Origin: Papio anubis
Lineage: Eukaryota; Chordata; Mammalia; Primates; Cercopithecidae
NCBI RefSeq assembly: GCF_008728515.1
Contig: NC_044977.1
Span: 172,531,139 to 172,595,138 of the forward strand
DNA: 64,000 nucleotides
Direction of reading: 5' to 3'
Shown: positions 11,021 to 22,819 of the stretch, piece by piece
How positions within the stretch are numbered: the first letter of the stretch is position 1
How the letters are laid out: every line of letters starts with the position of its first letter
The notes under the pieces: model-generated
Told to the model about the DNA's origin: nothing
What the model saw: only the letters and a program-made list of their open reading frames with translations
Database searches by the model: none
Position numbers and translations under genes: made by a program

Positions 11021-11966
11021 ATAGAATATTTATGATGAACTCACCATAGCACTGAGTTCCTGAAAGTCATTTCAGGAAAAATGGAAGTTTACTTAAGTAG
11101 GTGAGTTAAATCAGCCATTTTTCTGTTCCCACTGTCTCATAATCCTATCTGCGAAACTGCCCAGCCAGCTTCGGGGTGTTTATTGGCCCTATAGATATGT
11201 TATTCCCTACTGACCACATTCTTACCATGCACTGCAGAATACACTAGGCTGTAATACCCACTAACCTTTGAAGGTCATGGATAGCTTCCTGTTATCTAAT
11301 GCAAACTTGGCTTTATGTTCATATGCTGTTATTATTATTATTATTTTGCTCTGCTTCTGCTTTGAGTCTTGAGGGGAAGTTTCCAACCCAGCTTTGGAAA
11401 GAGAAGCTGCTGTCATTTGTGAATGCAGTTAATTAGAATAACATTTGCTTTCAAGTATTCAATATTTGGCACGGTTATCAGATCTAAAGGTTATGTTGTT
11501 CTATCAGATAAGCTGGGCTCCAAGGGGTGTCTGTTGTCTCCCCAGACTGGTGCTGACTAAATATAGGAATCCAAGGTGGAAGAGAATAATTGCCTTAGAT
11601 ATTAAATCTCCACATTATAATAATGAAGCTTATTTAAGTCTTTCATGGCATTATTGACAGATGGATTTCCTTTGTGTGGACAATTCATTGCTCAAAAAAT
11701 TTCTTGGAAAGTGCAGGAAGTAGAGGTCGATTCCTTTGAGCACACTGGGAGCTGCCATAAGTCAAGGTAGCTGCTTTAGAGGGGAAGTTAGCCCAGTTGG
11801 TTGGGCAAAGGCTGTTTGATTTCTGTCAGGGACTGGCATGCAGTCCAAAGTGGCTGGCAAGTTAAACTCTCCAATTAAAGGAAGCATCCTCCATAGTGAG
11901 CACAAACCCCACCCTGACTCCCCATGTTAACAATCAACTGAATCTGTCAAACTGAATTCCTCGAAA
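11021..11966. other. No gene recognised
   Basis: A (TTA)n run lies at 11329-11346. The rest is unassigned. Confidence 0.45.
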
Positions 11967-11980
11967 CTTATTTGTCTATT

Positions 11981-12286
11981 TTTTTTTTTTTTTTTTTTTT
12001 TTTTGAGACGGAGTCTTGCTCTGCCGCCCAGGCTGGAGTACAGTGGCCGGATCTCAGCTCACTGCAAGCTCCGCCTCCCGGGTTCACGCCATTCTCCTGC
12101 CTCAGCCTCCCGAGTAGCTGGGACTACAGGCGCCTGCCACCTCGCCCGGCTAGTTTTTTGTATTTTTAGTAGAGACGGGGTTTCACCGTGTTAGCCAGGA
12201 TGGTCTCGATCTCCTGACCTCGTGATCCGCCCATCTCGGCCTCCCAAAGTGCTGGGATTACAGGCTTGAGCCACCGCGCCCGGCCT
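11981..12286 (-). mobile_element. AluY of Old World monkey type, full length, with TSD
   Basis: This is a full-length antisense Alu with a 24-base T-run. A 14-bp TSD, CTTATTTGTCTATT, lies at 11967-11980 and 12287-12300. In Alu sense it reads GGCTCAAGCCTGTAATC where human AluY has CACGCC, AGGCCGAGATGGGCGG, and GAGATCCGGCCACTG where human AluY has ATCGCGCCACTG. I associate these with cercopithecoid AluYR subfamilies. It is nearly undiverged, so it is young and may be polymorphic or lineage-specific. Confidence 0.93.
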
Positions 12287-12300
12287 CTTATTTGTCTATT

Positions 12301-13089
12301 ATGAGAAATAACCTCTCTCCTCTTTTTAAGGACTTGCAGATGTACGGTGGCCAAGGTTTTGTCTTACTCTGTGCCCTGCATCAGGTGAAAATAGGGTGAG
12401 AAGCTATAGTTTTACTCTTTAATATAATCATCCGGTTTAGACAGGGAGACGGGGTGGGATGGGAAGAATTTGCGTATTTGATGGGGGCTTGGGAGAGAGG
12501 CATGAGGACACCAGTGTGAGAAAAGTGCCGTCTGCCTCAGGCTGAATTTCTAAGTCATTTTCTCCCCCTGAGAAACGAACATGTATTGATAGTTTCACTC
12601 TGAAACTGTAGTTCATTGTAAGAGATGAAAGACGCATGAATAATAACAGCGATAATGCTCAATGGAGCTCAGGCTCATGAATAGTTTTGAAAGAAAACCC
12701 TGGTTGCTTTGATGGCTTCATTCATCATCTTCTGGAGGAGGAATTGTGCTCTAGGTGACTTCTGCTTCAGATCTGTGGCTTAAGGAAACTGTTTCTCCCT
12801 TTCTTATGAATTGTTTTTCCTCGGTTCCTATCCTGGTTAGGGGTTGAGAGAAAGCTTAAAAGCAAACTACATGTTGCTTGAGAATTGGTTTTTAGTCCCT
12901 TTAATTATGTCAGAATTTCTGAGGCCAAAGGTGCCAAATTTGAATGGTTTTGAACTTGGCCAGTCCCACATTTGTTAAATTGAGCTTCTACTCTTCACTG
13001 AAGGCCTTTCCCTGCAGGCTGGAGGTTTGAAAGTTTGATATCTATGTTTTATTCAGTAAAACATTTATTGAGGCTGATATGTCCTGAAG
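12301..13089. other. No gene recognised
   Basis: Moderate GC; no repeat family recognised. Confidence 0.45.
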
Positions 13090-13330
13090 ATGGTAGGAAA
13101 TTATTCAAATCTTAGTCTCTGCCAACCCCAAAGATGGTACAGGCTGATTAGCCCTGCATCCCACATTCCAGAGAGTCCCTTCTGCTGCATTCTATTGATT
13201 AAAGCAAGTCAACAGGCTCAGCCTAAATTCAAATGAAAGGGATTGCACAAGACTGTGAATACTAAGAAGCATGTTTTATTGGGGACCATCACTGTGACTG
13301 AAACCACAGTTACTGGTGTCACTATGGAGC
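13090..13330 (-). mobile_element. MLT1-like MaLR LTR, antisense fragment
   Basis: 'attctattgattaaagcaag', 'tcagcctaaattcaaatg', 'gattgcacaagactgtgaat' and 'ttattggggaccatc' follow the reverse-complement MLT1 order. Confidence 0.55.
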
Positions 13331-14212
13331 ATGTGCCATTCTTATTAGGCAGAATATTCATGCTAGGCCACCAGGCAGCTTATAGGCAATTTCCTATCTC
13401 TTAGGCAGCAATCTGACTCTGGATTCATCCACTGTGGCAAAGGTGGTTGGGGTCACCACCATGAAATCTACATTAAGCATGAAAACTGGCACAGAAGGCA
13501 TTCCTCTTGGCAGCTTTTTTTTTTCTTTCCAGATAGGTATTGTTGGCATAGCAGATATTCAGCATTTTATGAAATTTCTTAATAATGACAATAAGTCTGA
13601 CCTAAGAGAATATTTGGGTTCTGTTTTCCCAGGATTCAGAGGTAATTAACTGCTGCAGATTTTTTTTCCATGTGGCCAGAATTTTTATTGTAGTTGTAGT
13701 TATTGCTGCTGGTTTTCACTGCTTCAGGGCACCAGCAGGAAGGAAATATTGGCAGGACCTCAGAATCCTCCTCCTATGACTTTTTCTAATTCCGATCAGT
13801 TTATTGACACATATAGCAGAAGTGATTCATATTAACAAGCCAACTGGTATCAATGTAACTTCATTTTGGGGGACTTGAGGTCAGGCGTACATATACTCTA
13901 GGGCAGTATTCTCAGTATTTTTTCCCATGATTGTTTACATTAAGGATTGCCTATATCCCTGCTGCAGAATTCCCAGTATGCTGATTGTGGCTCCACCTCT
14001 TTCTCCCAGAAGAAGCCATATTAGAATGAAAATATGAGCGAGTAAGATTAGAAAAGGAATAACCCCTCTTTGATTTATAGGTTATATTTTTTCAAACAGA
14101 TCATTGTTAACCTCTGCACTACAACTATTGCTACAGGCAAAACAGTGTACCAGTTGAGAAGATGGACTTGAGTCAATTCTCCCGCATTTGATTCTGTTTC
14201 AATCATTTAAAA
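13331..14212. other. No gene recognised
   Basis: A 71-codon frame at 13434-13649 shows no family features. T-runs at 13516 and 13660. Confidence 0.45.
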
Positions 14213-14349
14213 CGGTGCCTTTTCAAGCTTCAGTGTGCATAGAAGTCACCAGGGAATGTTGTTAAGCTGCAGAGACATACCTAGCAGTTCTAGGGCAAAG
14301 CCTGAAAATCTGCACAGAGGATGCTGATGATGCTGGTCTAAGAATCAGA
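14213..14349 (+). mobile_element. MER5-type hAT-Charlie MITE
   Basis: 'caagcttcagtgtgcat', 'gaagtcaccagggaatgttg', 'gcctgaaaatctgcac' and 'gatgctgatgatgctggtct' follow the MER5 consensus order. The terminal inverted repeats are degraded. Confidence 0.7.
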
Positions 14350-14639
14350 CTGAGATTAACTAAATTTATTTAACAAACTGTGTTGAACTCTAAATATGAT
14401 TGTTTGGAGAACTTGGGAAATATAAGTGGAAAAATAAGGAGGAAAGAACAAGGAGAAAAACCAATTATTGCTTTTAGAGTGCTGATATTTCAGCAGGAGA
14501 AACAATCAATAAAGTGTAAGCATAATAAATAAATACACTATGCTAGGAGGTGTGAAATGCTATGGGGAAAAAAGAAAGCAAAAGTAGGTTGTCAGGGCTA
14601 GTTTTTCTTTCATACTAGCCTGTCCCCACACAATATTTT
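14350..14639. other. No gene recognised
   Basis: Purine-rich around 14430-14460; otherwise unassigned. Confidence 0.4.
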
Positions 14640-14780
14640 GTTCTTTATTCATTTGAGAAATAAATACTGAGGACCTCCCATGTGCTAGGGACTATCTTAG
14701 TTACTGGAAATAAAAGAGGTCACTGAAGGAAAGTGGTCCCCACCCTCACAGAGCTCAAACGTCTCCCATCCATCATCAGT
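14640..14780 (-). mobile_element. L2 LINE 3' end, antisense
   Basis: 'ttcatttgagaaataaatac', 'gaggacctcccatgtgctag' and 'ccccaccctcacagagctc' correspond to reverse-complement L2 3' end sequence. Confidence 0.75.
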
Positions 14781-14837
14781 CTGACACTACACTGATCATA
14801 AATAAGTCCTTCTGTACATAATGTCCTTGCATGCAGT

Positions 14838-15303
14838 GGTAGGCAGCGTCTCAGATGGCCCCTAATCATCCCTGCCTCCTGCTATGTTATTCCCTCCTCT
14901 TGAGTGTGGGCTGGATCTAGTGTCTTACTCCTGAAGAATGGAGTACGGCAAAACCAATGGGATGTCATTTTGAGATTAGGTTATAAAAGACTGTAACCTC
15001 TGTCTTGCTCAGTCTCTGGCTCTCATTTCCTATGAAAGCCACATAGCCAACAGCCTATAAGGACCGGAATCCTGCCAACCGCCACATGAATGAGATTAGA
15101 AGTGAGTCTTCCCCTAGTGGAACCTTGAGATGACTATGGCTTCTGCCAATATGTTGATTACCAACTTGTAGGAGACCCTGAGTCACAGAACCTAGTTCTG
15201 CCTGGAGTCTTGAGCCACGGCAACTGTGAGGTCATATGTGTTTGTTGTTTTAAGCCATGACATTTTAGAGTAATTTGTTACACAAAAATAGATAATGAAG
15301 ACA
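14838..15303 (+). mobile_element. MLT1-like MaLR LTR
   Basis: Long forward match by pattern: 'tggtaggcagcgtctcagat', 'gtgtgggctggatctagtg', 'gggatgtcattttgagatta', 'ttataaaagactgtaacctc' and, at the 3' end, 'tgtttgttgttttaagccat' followed by 'gtaatttgttacacaa'. TTATAAAAGA may be the old LTR TATA box. No internal MaLR sequence is visible, so it is probably a solo LTR. Confidence 0.75.
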
Positions 15304-15336
15304 CATGTTATCACATACATGTTACCTCCTTCTTTT

Positions 15337-16080
15337 ACTCATTCAACAAATATTTATTGAGGATCTACTAAAAAGTAGATTCTTTGCTAGGCACTGGGAA
15401 ACAATGGAGACAAAACACATGTAGTTCTAGCCTGATATCCTCGTGGGGGAGGTCAACTTAAGCATGTTAACTTATAATTTAAAAATTAATATAAATATAA
15501 TTTATAATCTTACATAACTGTATTAGGTGCTTGGGAAGAAACTGAAGGCGGGGCTGAGGTTTGAAAATTACAGTAATAACAGTGGAGGTAAAATGGAAAG
15601 TCTGCTGTTGAGATGGAGCTGGAAGTGACCTCTTGAGGAAGAGACTTAAGCAAAGTCTGGATGGATGGAAACCAGACAACCATGTAGAGAATGACAGCGC
15701 AAGTTACTTATGCTAAAGTTCTCAAACAGGAATGAGCAAGAGGTTCCAGACCCTGGGGTATGGGCTATGTGAGAAAAGTAGTACTAGAGTACCAGAAAGA
15801 CAGGCAAGGGCTAAATTGTGCAAGGTTTTATAATCCATGGAAGAGAGTTATGATGTTGTCCTGACTGCACTGGAAATGCCTTTGAAGAGTTTTCAAGCAG
15901 GACAACCGCATAGTAAAATGTATGCTTTGAAGAGTTATTCATGCCGCCATGTAAAGAATGGATTAAATGGGACAAATGTGGATATAGGGAGATCATTAGG
16001 GGCTGTTTTGACAGTCTAAACTAAAGGTGATGGTGAAATGTGCTAGGCTACTGAAAGTAGAAGTGAAATGCAGTGGATGT
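15337..16080 (-). mobile_element. L2 LINE, long antisense copy
   Basis: 'actcattcaacaaatattta', 'ttgctaggcactgggaaac', 'gcaaggttttataatccatg' and 'gttttcaagcaggacaacc' follow the reverse-complement L2 order over about 740 bp. Confidence 0.8.
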
Positions 16081-16279
16081 GTCTAACATAAACCCTTTCC
16101 AACTTGTGCTCAAACCCACCAGGCCTGACTAATAGTTACGTACGAATCGTTTTAGACATTATCTCCTCCAGTAACCTGTTTCAGATATACCAGATTGGAC
16201 TAAACCACTGTCCTGTAGGTAACTCAACCTTGGAACTTAGTAACATTCTAATAATAATTGAATATATATTTATTCCCAT

Positions 16280-16405
16280 AATAGGTCTTTCTTTATTAGA
16301 TTGCCAGGTCTTCAGAGAGAGAAATACAGTTCTACCTTCCTCTTCAGCACTACGGCCCTGTGCTGGGCACAGAGTAGATATTCAAAAAAATGTTTTCTGA
16401 ACTGA
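16280..16405 (+). mobile_element. L2 LINE 3' end fragment
   Basis: 'ggccctgtgctgggcacaga' and 'gtagatattcaaaaaaatgt' match the L2 3' end in sense. Confidence 0.6.
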
Positions 16406-17147
16406 TTTGAGATATTCTATGTCCCTCATTGTTTGAGACCATATACGGCTTCCACCCTTCAGATGAAAACCTGCTTCTCTTTATCAGATTGTTTAAATAG
16501 CTGTACACTGCTGAATCTTGGAGATTCTACATTGAGGTTTTCTTTTGTTATATTTTCAGTTCCTCTTTCATGACAAATATATAAAATCACATCTATATTG
16601 AACATTTTGACCATATTCTCTATAAACATTTATAAAAAGGGCAGAATTAAACACCTTGAAGGCAAACTGTGATTTTGATCTAGAACATGTATGTATTTGT
16701 TTATGGAATCCCATGCAGGAAGGTGTGATACAAGAGACACATAAGACACATAAGAAGAAAATGTCCGCCACTTTCTCAAAAGGCTTTAGCTTTTGCTAGA
16801 AGTTTCTCTTCTTTCTTTATAGACTTCTCAATCTATATCCCTAAGGTAGCTCCTGTGTCATTTTTTTGTCCCTGATAAAACAAAGTCCCTCAAAGTAGTG
16901 TTATTAATGCATCAAACTTATATGCAAAAATCAACAGAAACCTGGCATGACATGTCTGAGTGTTTGTTGACCATTCATTTAAATTCTAGAAGATACCTCC
17001 CAGGACTGGTTATACCTATGAATTTATCATTTTCCCCATGTCAACTAGTGTTGATTATTCTTACCATTAAACAGGAAAATGTGAAACATAATTGATAATA
17101 TGTCACATTAAATGTTGCTATTATCAATTATTAACAAGAATACATAG
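16406..17147. other. No gene recognised
   Basis: AT-rich and unassigned. A short tandem 'acacataagacacataag' lies at 16738-16755. Confidence 0.45.
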
Positions 17148-17176
17148 TGATGGTGAAAGAAACCAGGCACATTCCT

Positions 17177-17262
17177 CCATATATCTCCCAACTTCCTGAG
17201 CCCAGCACAAACACAACCCACCATATATCACTCTCAACTTCCTGAGCCCAGCACAAACACAT
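17177..17262. repeat. Direct duplication of about 40-45 bp in LTR U3
   Basis: CATATAT is followed by CAACTTCCTGAGCCCAGCACAAACACA in copies near 17177-17216 and 17221-17262. The second copy has a few extra bases after CATATATC. U3 repeats of this kind are common in retroviral enhancers. Confidence 0.8.
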
Positions 17263-17420
17263 TCTCAACTTTAGAAAAACACCACCTGGGAAATCTCCAA
17301 TAAGGGCACAGCGGGAACCAATAAAAAATGCTAAATGTATAATGTTAACCAATTGTAATGTTGTAACCAAAAGAATTCCCTTGTTCCCCTGTAACTTTAC
17401 ATATCCTGTTTACATCGGGC

Positions 17421-17428
17421 TATAAAAA
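17421..17428 (+). promoter_or_regulatory. TATA box of the LTR
   Basis: TATAAAAA lies after CATCGGGC, about 150 bp before the LTR end, where an LTR core promoter is expected. No evidence of present activity. Confidence 0.5.
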
Positions 17429-17574
17429 GCAAGCACTCGCATTGTTCGAGGCCCTCTTGTATGCTGTGGAAGGGAGGGACCAAGTTCGAACTTGCAGTAA
17501 AAGATCCTTGCCGCTTGGCTTTGACTCTGGACTCTGGTGGTCTTCTTTGGGGAACAGACGGTCTGGGCATAACA

Positions 17575-18005
17575 TCGGAGGAGAGATAAGGCATGACTAG
17601 AGGCATGGATACATTTTCAAAAATTTTCTGAGGCTATATATAAATATATGTAGGAGATATTTTGGTGACTTGCTTTCAATGAGTCTTGTGTATTAATAAA
17701 TCCTTCAGCAAGGGAATATTGATGATGATCTGTAGGCAGAAAACCTATAACATGTCTCTACCAGCCCTTTGTATATCTGAGGGCTGGGGGCAAGGTCAGT
17801 AGGAGTATGGCATATAGACCAAGACACTCCCCTGCCATTGCTACCTACCAGTCTCAATATCTAGGACATGTTATTTTCTCAAGTTAAGCCTGTCTGTTTT
17901 GCCATTAAACATTTTTTTTTTCTCCAATCCCCAGAGGAAAGCAGTCTAATAAAATCTAATAAACTCATCACAGGAAAGTGTTTTTGATTGAAACAAGAAT
18001 AGTAA
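17575..18005. other. No gene recognised
   Basis: No repeat family identified. Confidence 0.4.
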
Positions 18006-18210
18006 ATATCATTTATTGAATCTGGACAATGGTCCGAAAATTTCTACTAATCATCACAGTAAAGGTATAATTGCTTATCCTTAAGCTACAGCTAAGGAAA
18101 CTGTAGCTTAGAGACACTTAACAACATATTCAAAATTATATAGTTAGTAAATGACAAAGCCAGCTGGATTTGAAACCAGGTCACAGGACTCTAGAGGCCA
18201 TGTTCATTAG
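18006..18210 (-). mobile_element. MIR SINE, antisense
   Basis: 'tcatttattgaatctgg', 'aaggaaactgtagcttagag', 'acttaacaacatattcaaaa' and 'aaccaggtcacaggactc' follow the reverse-complement MIR order. Confidence 0.7.
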
Positions 18211-18943
18211 ATCATCACTATAGGATAATTTTAGGAGAAGGAAAATATTTGAGGCATGAAAAGTTAAACTAATGGCAATTATCTTTAATGATAGAATTTC
18301 AGACATTGTGGCAGATGGATGTAGAGAGATTTCTTCGGAAATGGTAGACAGAGAGTATTTAAAATCACAGTATAAAGGCAATTGCTGTATCTGTTTAAAT
18401 ATAATTTTGGAAACAAACAATATAAGAGAAATCAAGCTTAACAACTTTTATTCTCTTTTCCTATATCATTCTCCCCTTGTCTCCACTGTCCACACAGAGG
18501 TTGCATGTGGACACATGATCAGTTTTCTAATTGAACTAGTTGTCAAGATTTTAAAATATGTTAATTATACGTAAAGATTCTCATCTCTGGTTTCTTTAAA
18601 AAGCTGGGAAATCTAGCAATACTGGGCATACATTTCTTCACAACAACAAGAAGCCAGACCTGAATAATGGCTGGGATCCATGGATGAGGACTAGGTTTTG
18701 ATTCATCAGTTTTTGCCTGGTCCACTGCCCTCATTTATGATACCTGCCTTGCAGGACTTCGGCATGCAACCTGCACTGCTGGACACAGCTGCCTACCTTC
18801 TGTAGACATTTGAGCGCCCTGACCTTTCTATTGTTATTAATGCATCTAATGTGAGTTCAGTCTATAAACATAAAATTTTGGCAGGCAGGGATGTGTCTCA
18901 AATGACAATTGTATTTCAGTGGGCATTTACTGAATGGTTAAAG
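18211..18943. other. No gene recognised
   Basis: Unassigned. Two overlapping opposite-strand frames near 18181-18574 have no family signature. Confidence 0.4.
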
Positions 18944-19129
18944 CAATGGTTTTCAGACTCTGCCGTTCATCAGAGTTGCCTGGCCAGCTTGTTAAAGCAG
19001 ATGAGAGGGCTCTGGCTCCAGAGTTTCTGATTCATTGAGTTTGGGCTGAGCACAGAAATTTGTGTACCTCACACAGTCTCAGGGAATGCTGATGCTGCTG
19101 ATACAGGGATCACACTTTGTGAACCACTG
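18944..19129 (+). mobile_element. MER5A hAT-Charlie MITE, near complete
   Basis: It begins CAATGGTTTTCAGACTC and ends CACTTTGTGAACCACTG, recognisable imperfect terminal inverted repeats. Internal landmarks are 'cagcttgttaaagcagatga', 'cagagtttctgattcattga' and 'aatgctgatgctgctg'. At 186 bp the length is close to full for MER5A. Confidence 0.9.
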
Positions 19130-20317
19130 CTTTAGGGGAAACATTTTTATGACTGTGGACTGGATCATGATAATATTAATACTCTGTCTTCTGCCACTTT
19201 TAGTTCCTTCCTGTATAATTTGCTTCCTGATTTTTTTTTTGAATATATATTTTGCTTTTCACCAAAATAAAACACTTTTCTCTCTTTTATCTTCCTGGAA
19301 TTTCTCCATGGCCACAGTTAACAGCTGTTCCTCTGGAATGGCGTAGAGACAGGTATATGGTCCTGATGACACATGGATTTCCTTTCCTGCCTTGTTTTTA
19401 TGAGCTTTTTTCCTCTGAAATATTCGGTATCGTGGTCACAAGGAATTTGTGACTGCTGTCCAGATGCCCCCTACACTAAGGCAAATACCAGACAGATTTG
19501 AAAATGAAGGGGTTTTCTACTTCCAACAGAGCAGAGTCCATATCCATATCTTCTGTAAATCTATTTTTACTACACAGATGGCTGGAATCATCCAGAAGAG
19601 TCACACTTTGAAATTTAGAAAAAGTGAGTGTATTGTAAGAAAAAATAGTTTGGCAGGTTTTTTTCTTCTGGTCATTTTCACTGTGTGTACTTTTTTCCTA
19701 TATATTGCTTCTCATATTCTTAATGATCACTTTTAAGCTGCTTTCCCCAAACATGTGGCTTATTCTTCAAGCCTCTCTCTAAATAAATTGCAACATATGC
19801 TATATGCAATTCATATCGTTCTCAATTCATTTCTAAAAACGGGATGCAGGACAGCACAACTAGGAGGCATTGAGAAAAAGTAAGCCTTATGTGGAGTGGA
19901 TGTCCAGCTCCAGCAGTAAGAAGTGGACAGAAGTCTGTGTAGCCAGAATCATTAGTGTTGATTTCCTGTTTTCTTGGCTTGCACAAAGGTTGTAAACATT
20001 TCCTTCCTGGCAATGACCTTTCAAGCTCTTATTATGGTTAATAGATGATTTTTTGAAAAAGAAGGAAAGGAAAACCACAGAGGCGTATTTGTTAAGGACT
20101 TAATTTAACAGAAATGCTTAATTAGATGAAGATGGGCAATGACTAACATGAGGAAGGTGCACCAACACTGATCTTTTTTCAAGGTAATAGCCGTCATTCT
20201 TGATCAATAATATCTCTTCAGTTACCATTGCACATAGGCACAGAAGGAGCACCTGCTCTAGGAAAGATGGGAAACAAAAGGCAAACATACATTAAATAGA
20301 GACATTAATTGGAGGAT
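19130..20317. other. No gene recognised
   Basis: Several short overlapping frames (up to 95 codons at 19449-19736) lack any recognisable domain. I regard this as non-coding. Confidence 0.45.
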
Positions 20318-20400
20318 GTTATTTATTAAGCACCAACCTTTTACCAGGTTTCGTATAAATCATAGCGTTATAGTCCATCAAAGTTACTTCAATTATCAAA
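20318..20400 (-). mobile_element. MIR or L2 3' fragment, antisense
   Basis: 'tatttattaagcaccaacc', 'ttttaccaggtttcgtata' and 'atcatagcgttatagtcc' resemble the reverse complement of a MIR/L2 3' end. Confidence 0.45.
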
Positions 20401-21500
20401 TTGAAATCAATTATGCAACCATTAAATTTTATGAAGCATAGGATTTAGGTTTTGATTGTTCACTTTGAAAAATGATTCTGAGTACAAAAATATTCCTATA
20501 AATAGAGAGTTCAACCTAGTGCATTTAACTTTTTATTTATAGATCATTCGCTGCTTAACAAAAAGTGGGACAGGGCAGAGACTTGAAGCTAAGTCATTAG
20601 GATTTCAAAATGAAGATAAAGAATCTCTGAAATCATAGAGTAAGTTTCTGGTGACTTATGATTTAGATTACAAAGGCTGATTATGCAGTGTTTTTCAGAT
20701 ATACATTACTGGTATATCTGAGTAGGGCAAAATGTAACTTGAATTTGAAAGTAAGAAACCATTTAATGTGGTATTATTTTCCAATGGACAATGGAGAAAT
20801 AAACCTTTTCTCAAAGTTTTCTCCTATATTGCTGTTGCATCACTTGTTAAGCATAGGATCTACTTTTAGTTATATGTACTTTCATTTCAGGACATCATTA
20901 GCTACATTTTACTTATGTCAGAAAAAGACTCAGGATGCCTGCACTTCCTTTCTTACAGTCTTTGAAAAAAAAAAGAATAAGATATATCAAGGAATTGGTA
21001 TCAAGATAGGAGAATTCTTATAATGTGAGTTGAATGGTCTTGGTAAAGGGTTCCTCTTAATATGTTTCTAATACGAATTGAAGAGTAGAAAGAGGGTGAA
21101 GGGGCAAATGACTCCTACCTAAAGGCTTTTTGCTTTCTTTCATACAGTGAAGCAATTACTAAAGAAAATGCTAGAATGATTCTAAGAATCATCCAGGTCC
21201 TCAGTCTTATTTTAAATAATCACCTAGTGATAATTATTCTACCAAGTTTGAAACCAGGCACATGAGAATGGAAGTGAACAAAACAAATTGGTGGCCCATC
21301 CATTTCTAGCTCTGAGTTAGCAAAGCTACTTCAAATCGCTTCTTTTCTCACTTGAAGATCTGTTTTTTGTTTGCTGTTTGTTTGTTTGGTTCCTTTCAAC
21401 AAAGCTATTTGAGGAAATGCAATGATTCCATGAGAACCCAGCTTGGTAGCTCAGCTTTTGGTCATTAATATAGTTGGTGTTGTGATGAACCAAAAAGCAC
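20401..21500. other. No gene recognised
   Basis: A 111-codon frame at 20688-21023 shows no recognisable motif. The sequence is otherwise AT-rich and unassigned. Confidence 0.45.
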
Positions 21501-21540
21501 AAAGTGCAAAGTGCCTCCCAAAAGTGCAAAGTGCCTCCCA
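21501..21540. repeat. Perfect 20-bp tandem duplication
   Basis: AAAGTGCAAAGTGCCTCCCA occurs twice with no mismatch. The unit itself contains a near repeat of AAAGTGC. Confidence 0.95.
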
Positions 21541-21579
21541 ATATGAGACAAATGAATCTTCTTCCAAGAAAATGGGAAG

Positions 21580-21580
<1 letters not shown>

Positions 21581-21650
<70 letters not shown>
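21581..21650. repeat. (TG)19(AG)n compound microsatellite
   Basis: About 38 bp of pure TG passes directly into about 32 bp of AG with one GGG interruption. The TG part is Z-DNA-prone and the AG part is a polypurine tract able to form a triplex. Confidence 0.97.
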
Positions 21651-21651
<1 letters not shown>

Positions 21652-22819
21652 AAAGCAATTTGTTAAAGGATATCCCAGTGGTCTTCATTTTCCTTATATG
21701 GGTGACAGCTTTATTTAATTTTGGAAAGTTTTATTGAGAGATGTTCATTGCTTTACATCCAGTCTTTTGCTTGTTGAGAGACTGATTAGAAACTTTCTAT
21801 TCTATAGTCTTAGAATATCAGCTATCTGTACATATCACCGCCATTCTGTTAGATAAATGACAATTATTTCTGATTTGATGAGCTGTTCCTCTTACTCTAA
21901 AAAAGTGCTCTGCAGCATATAGATTTGTTTTTAAAGTAAACAAAATAGAAATGAAACTATCATAATACCTGCAAAAATAATTGCACAAAACCAGGTATGT
22001 GCAAAATGAAATAGGTTCTTTCTCAACCTACACCACAGATACAGAGATAGAACATGAATTTGTATCATTGCCAACTTTGATCTCGCTTTCTGGGAAGAAT
22101 TAAGTGTGTGTTTTAACAGGTTGAACCCTTCAGACTAAGTATTGGTAACAAATTCTTGAATATTGTTCTTCAGATTCATTTTCAGCTTGCTCCCTGGTTT
22201 TAGCTCAAACAGTGGCTCATCCTGTTATACTTACAATGAACTAAAATAACTTCTAAGATTATGTCTTGAGTGATTTACATGTACCTTTCGGTTGTGGGTG
22301 TTATCCTCTAGTATAAGCTTTTTGGCTAAATGAAGTTTAAGCATCTATAATCCCTCACTCATTTTATTCCCAAAGTAGGGGGTGTTCCTGTAGACAGTAA
22401 TTGAACTATAATTTCTGAAAATGAAGTCTTGTAGAAGAGATATGAATAAACCAGGGCCAGGTAAATATGCTTTCCTTCTAGCTTTCTCCCTTCCATTCAT
22501 TCTTGCTACACATTCTGTCTGTACACTGCCTTTCTTTAAATTGGAGCAATGATATTTTAGATGGGGTCAGGGCTTTAGTTGTAAGGAGGCAGAAAAAACC
22601 TCAGTCTGATTTTGTTCTCAGTTTCCCGTATAACCTAGCTTCCATCAAATAAGGGGCTTAAAGTGCTAACAATGAAATATAACTTTTATCTTTTTAAATT
22701 TGGGTTTTTTTTGTTTTGTTTTTTGTTTTTGTCTCTAACAGTCATCTCTGTGGAGAAGTAATTAGCTTCTTAGTAAAAGGCAAATTTTAGGTTGCCTTAT
22801 AGTCTAGCCAATACCATTT
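21651..22819. other. No gene recognised
   Basis: A T/G-rich stretch (TTTTGTTTTGTTTTTTG) lies at about 22705-22732. The rest is unassigned. Confidence 0.45.

Larger units (their letters stand above)
17148..17574 (+). mobile_element. ERV1-type LTR (probably solo)
   Basis: The block reads TGATGG ... ATAACA with LTR-like architecture: CCAAT-like boxes (ACCAATAAAA near 17319; ACCAATTGTAATG near 17348), a TATA box GGCTATAAAAAGC at 17419-17431, an AGTAAA polyadenylation-like signal near 17496, and a U5-like end (TCTTTGGGGAACAGACGG). Left boundary uncertain: the flanks ATAG and TCGG do not form a TSD. No primer-binding site or internal viral sequence recognised. U3 contains a duplicated segment. Confidence 0.65.

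Noticed and set aside
21326..21688. 120-codon frame with a Leu-Ser and His-Thr repeat
   Set aside because: Produced by translation of the (TG)n(AG)n microsatellite.
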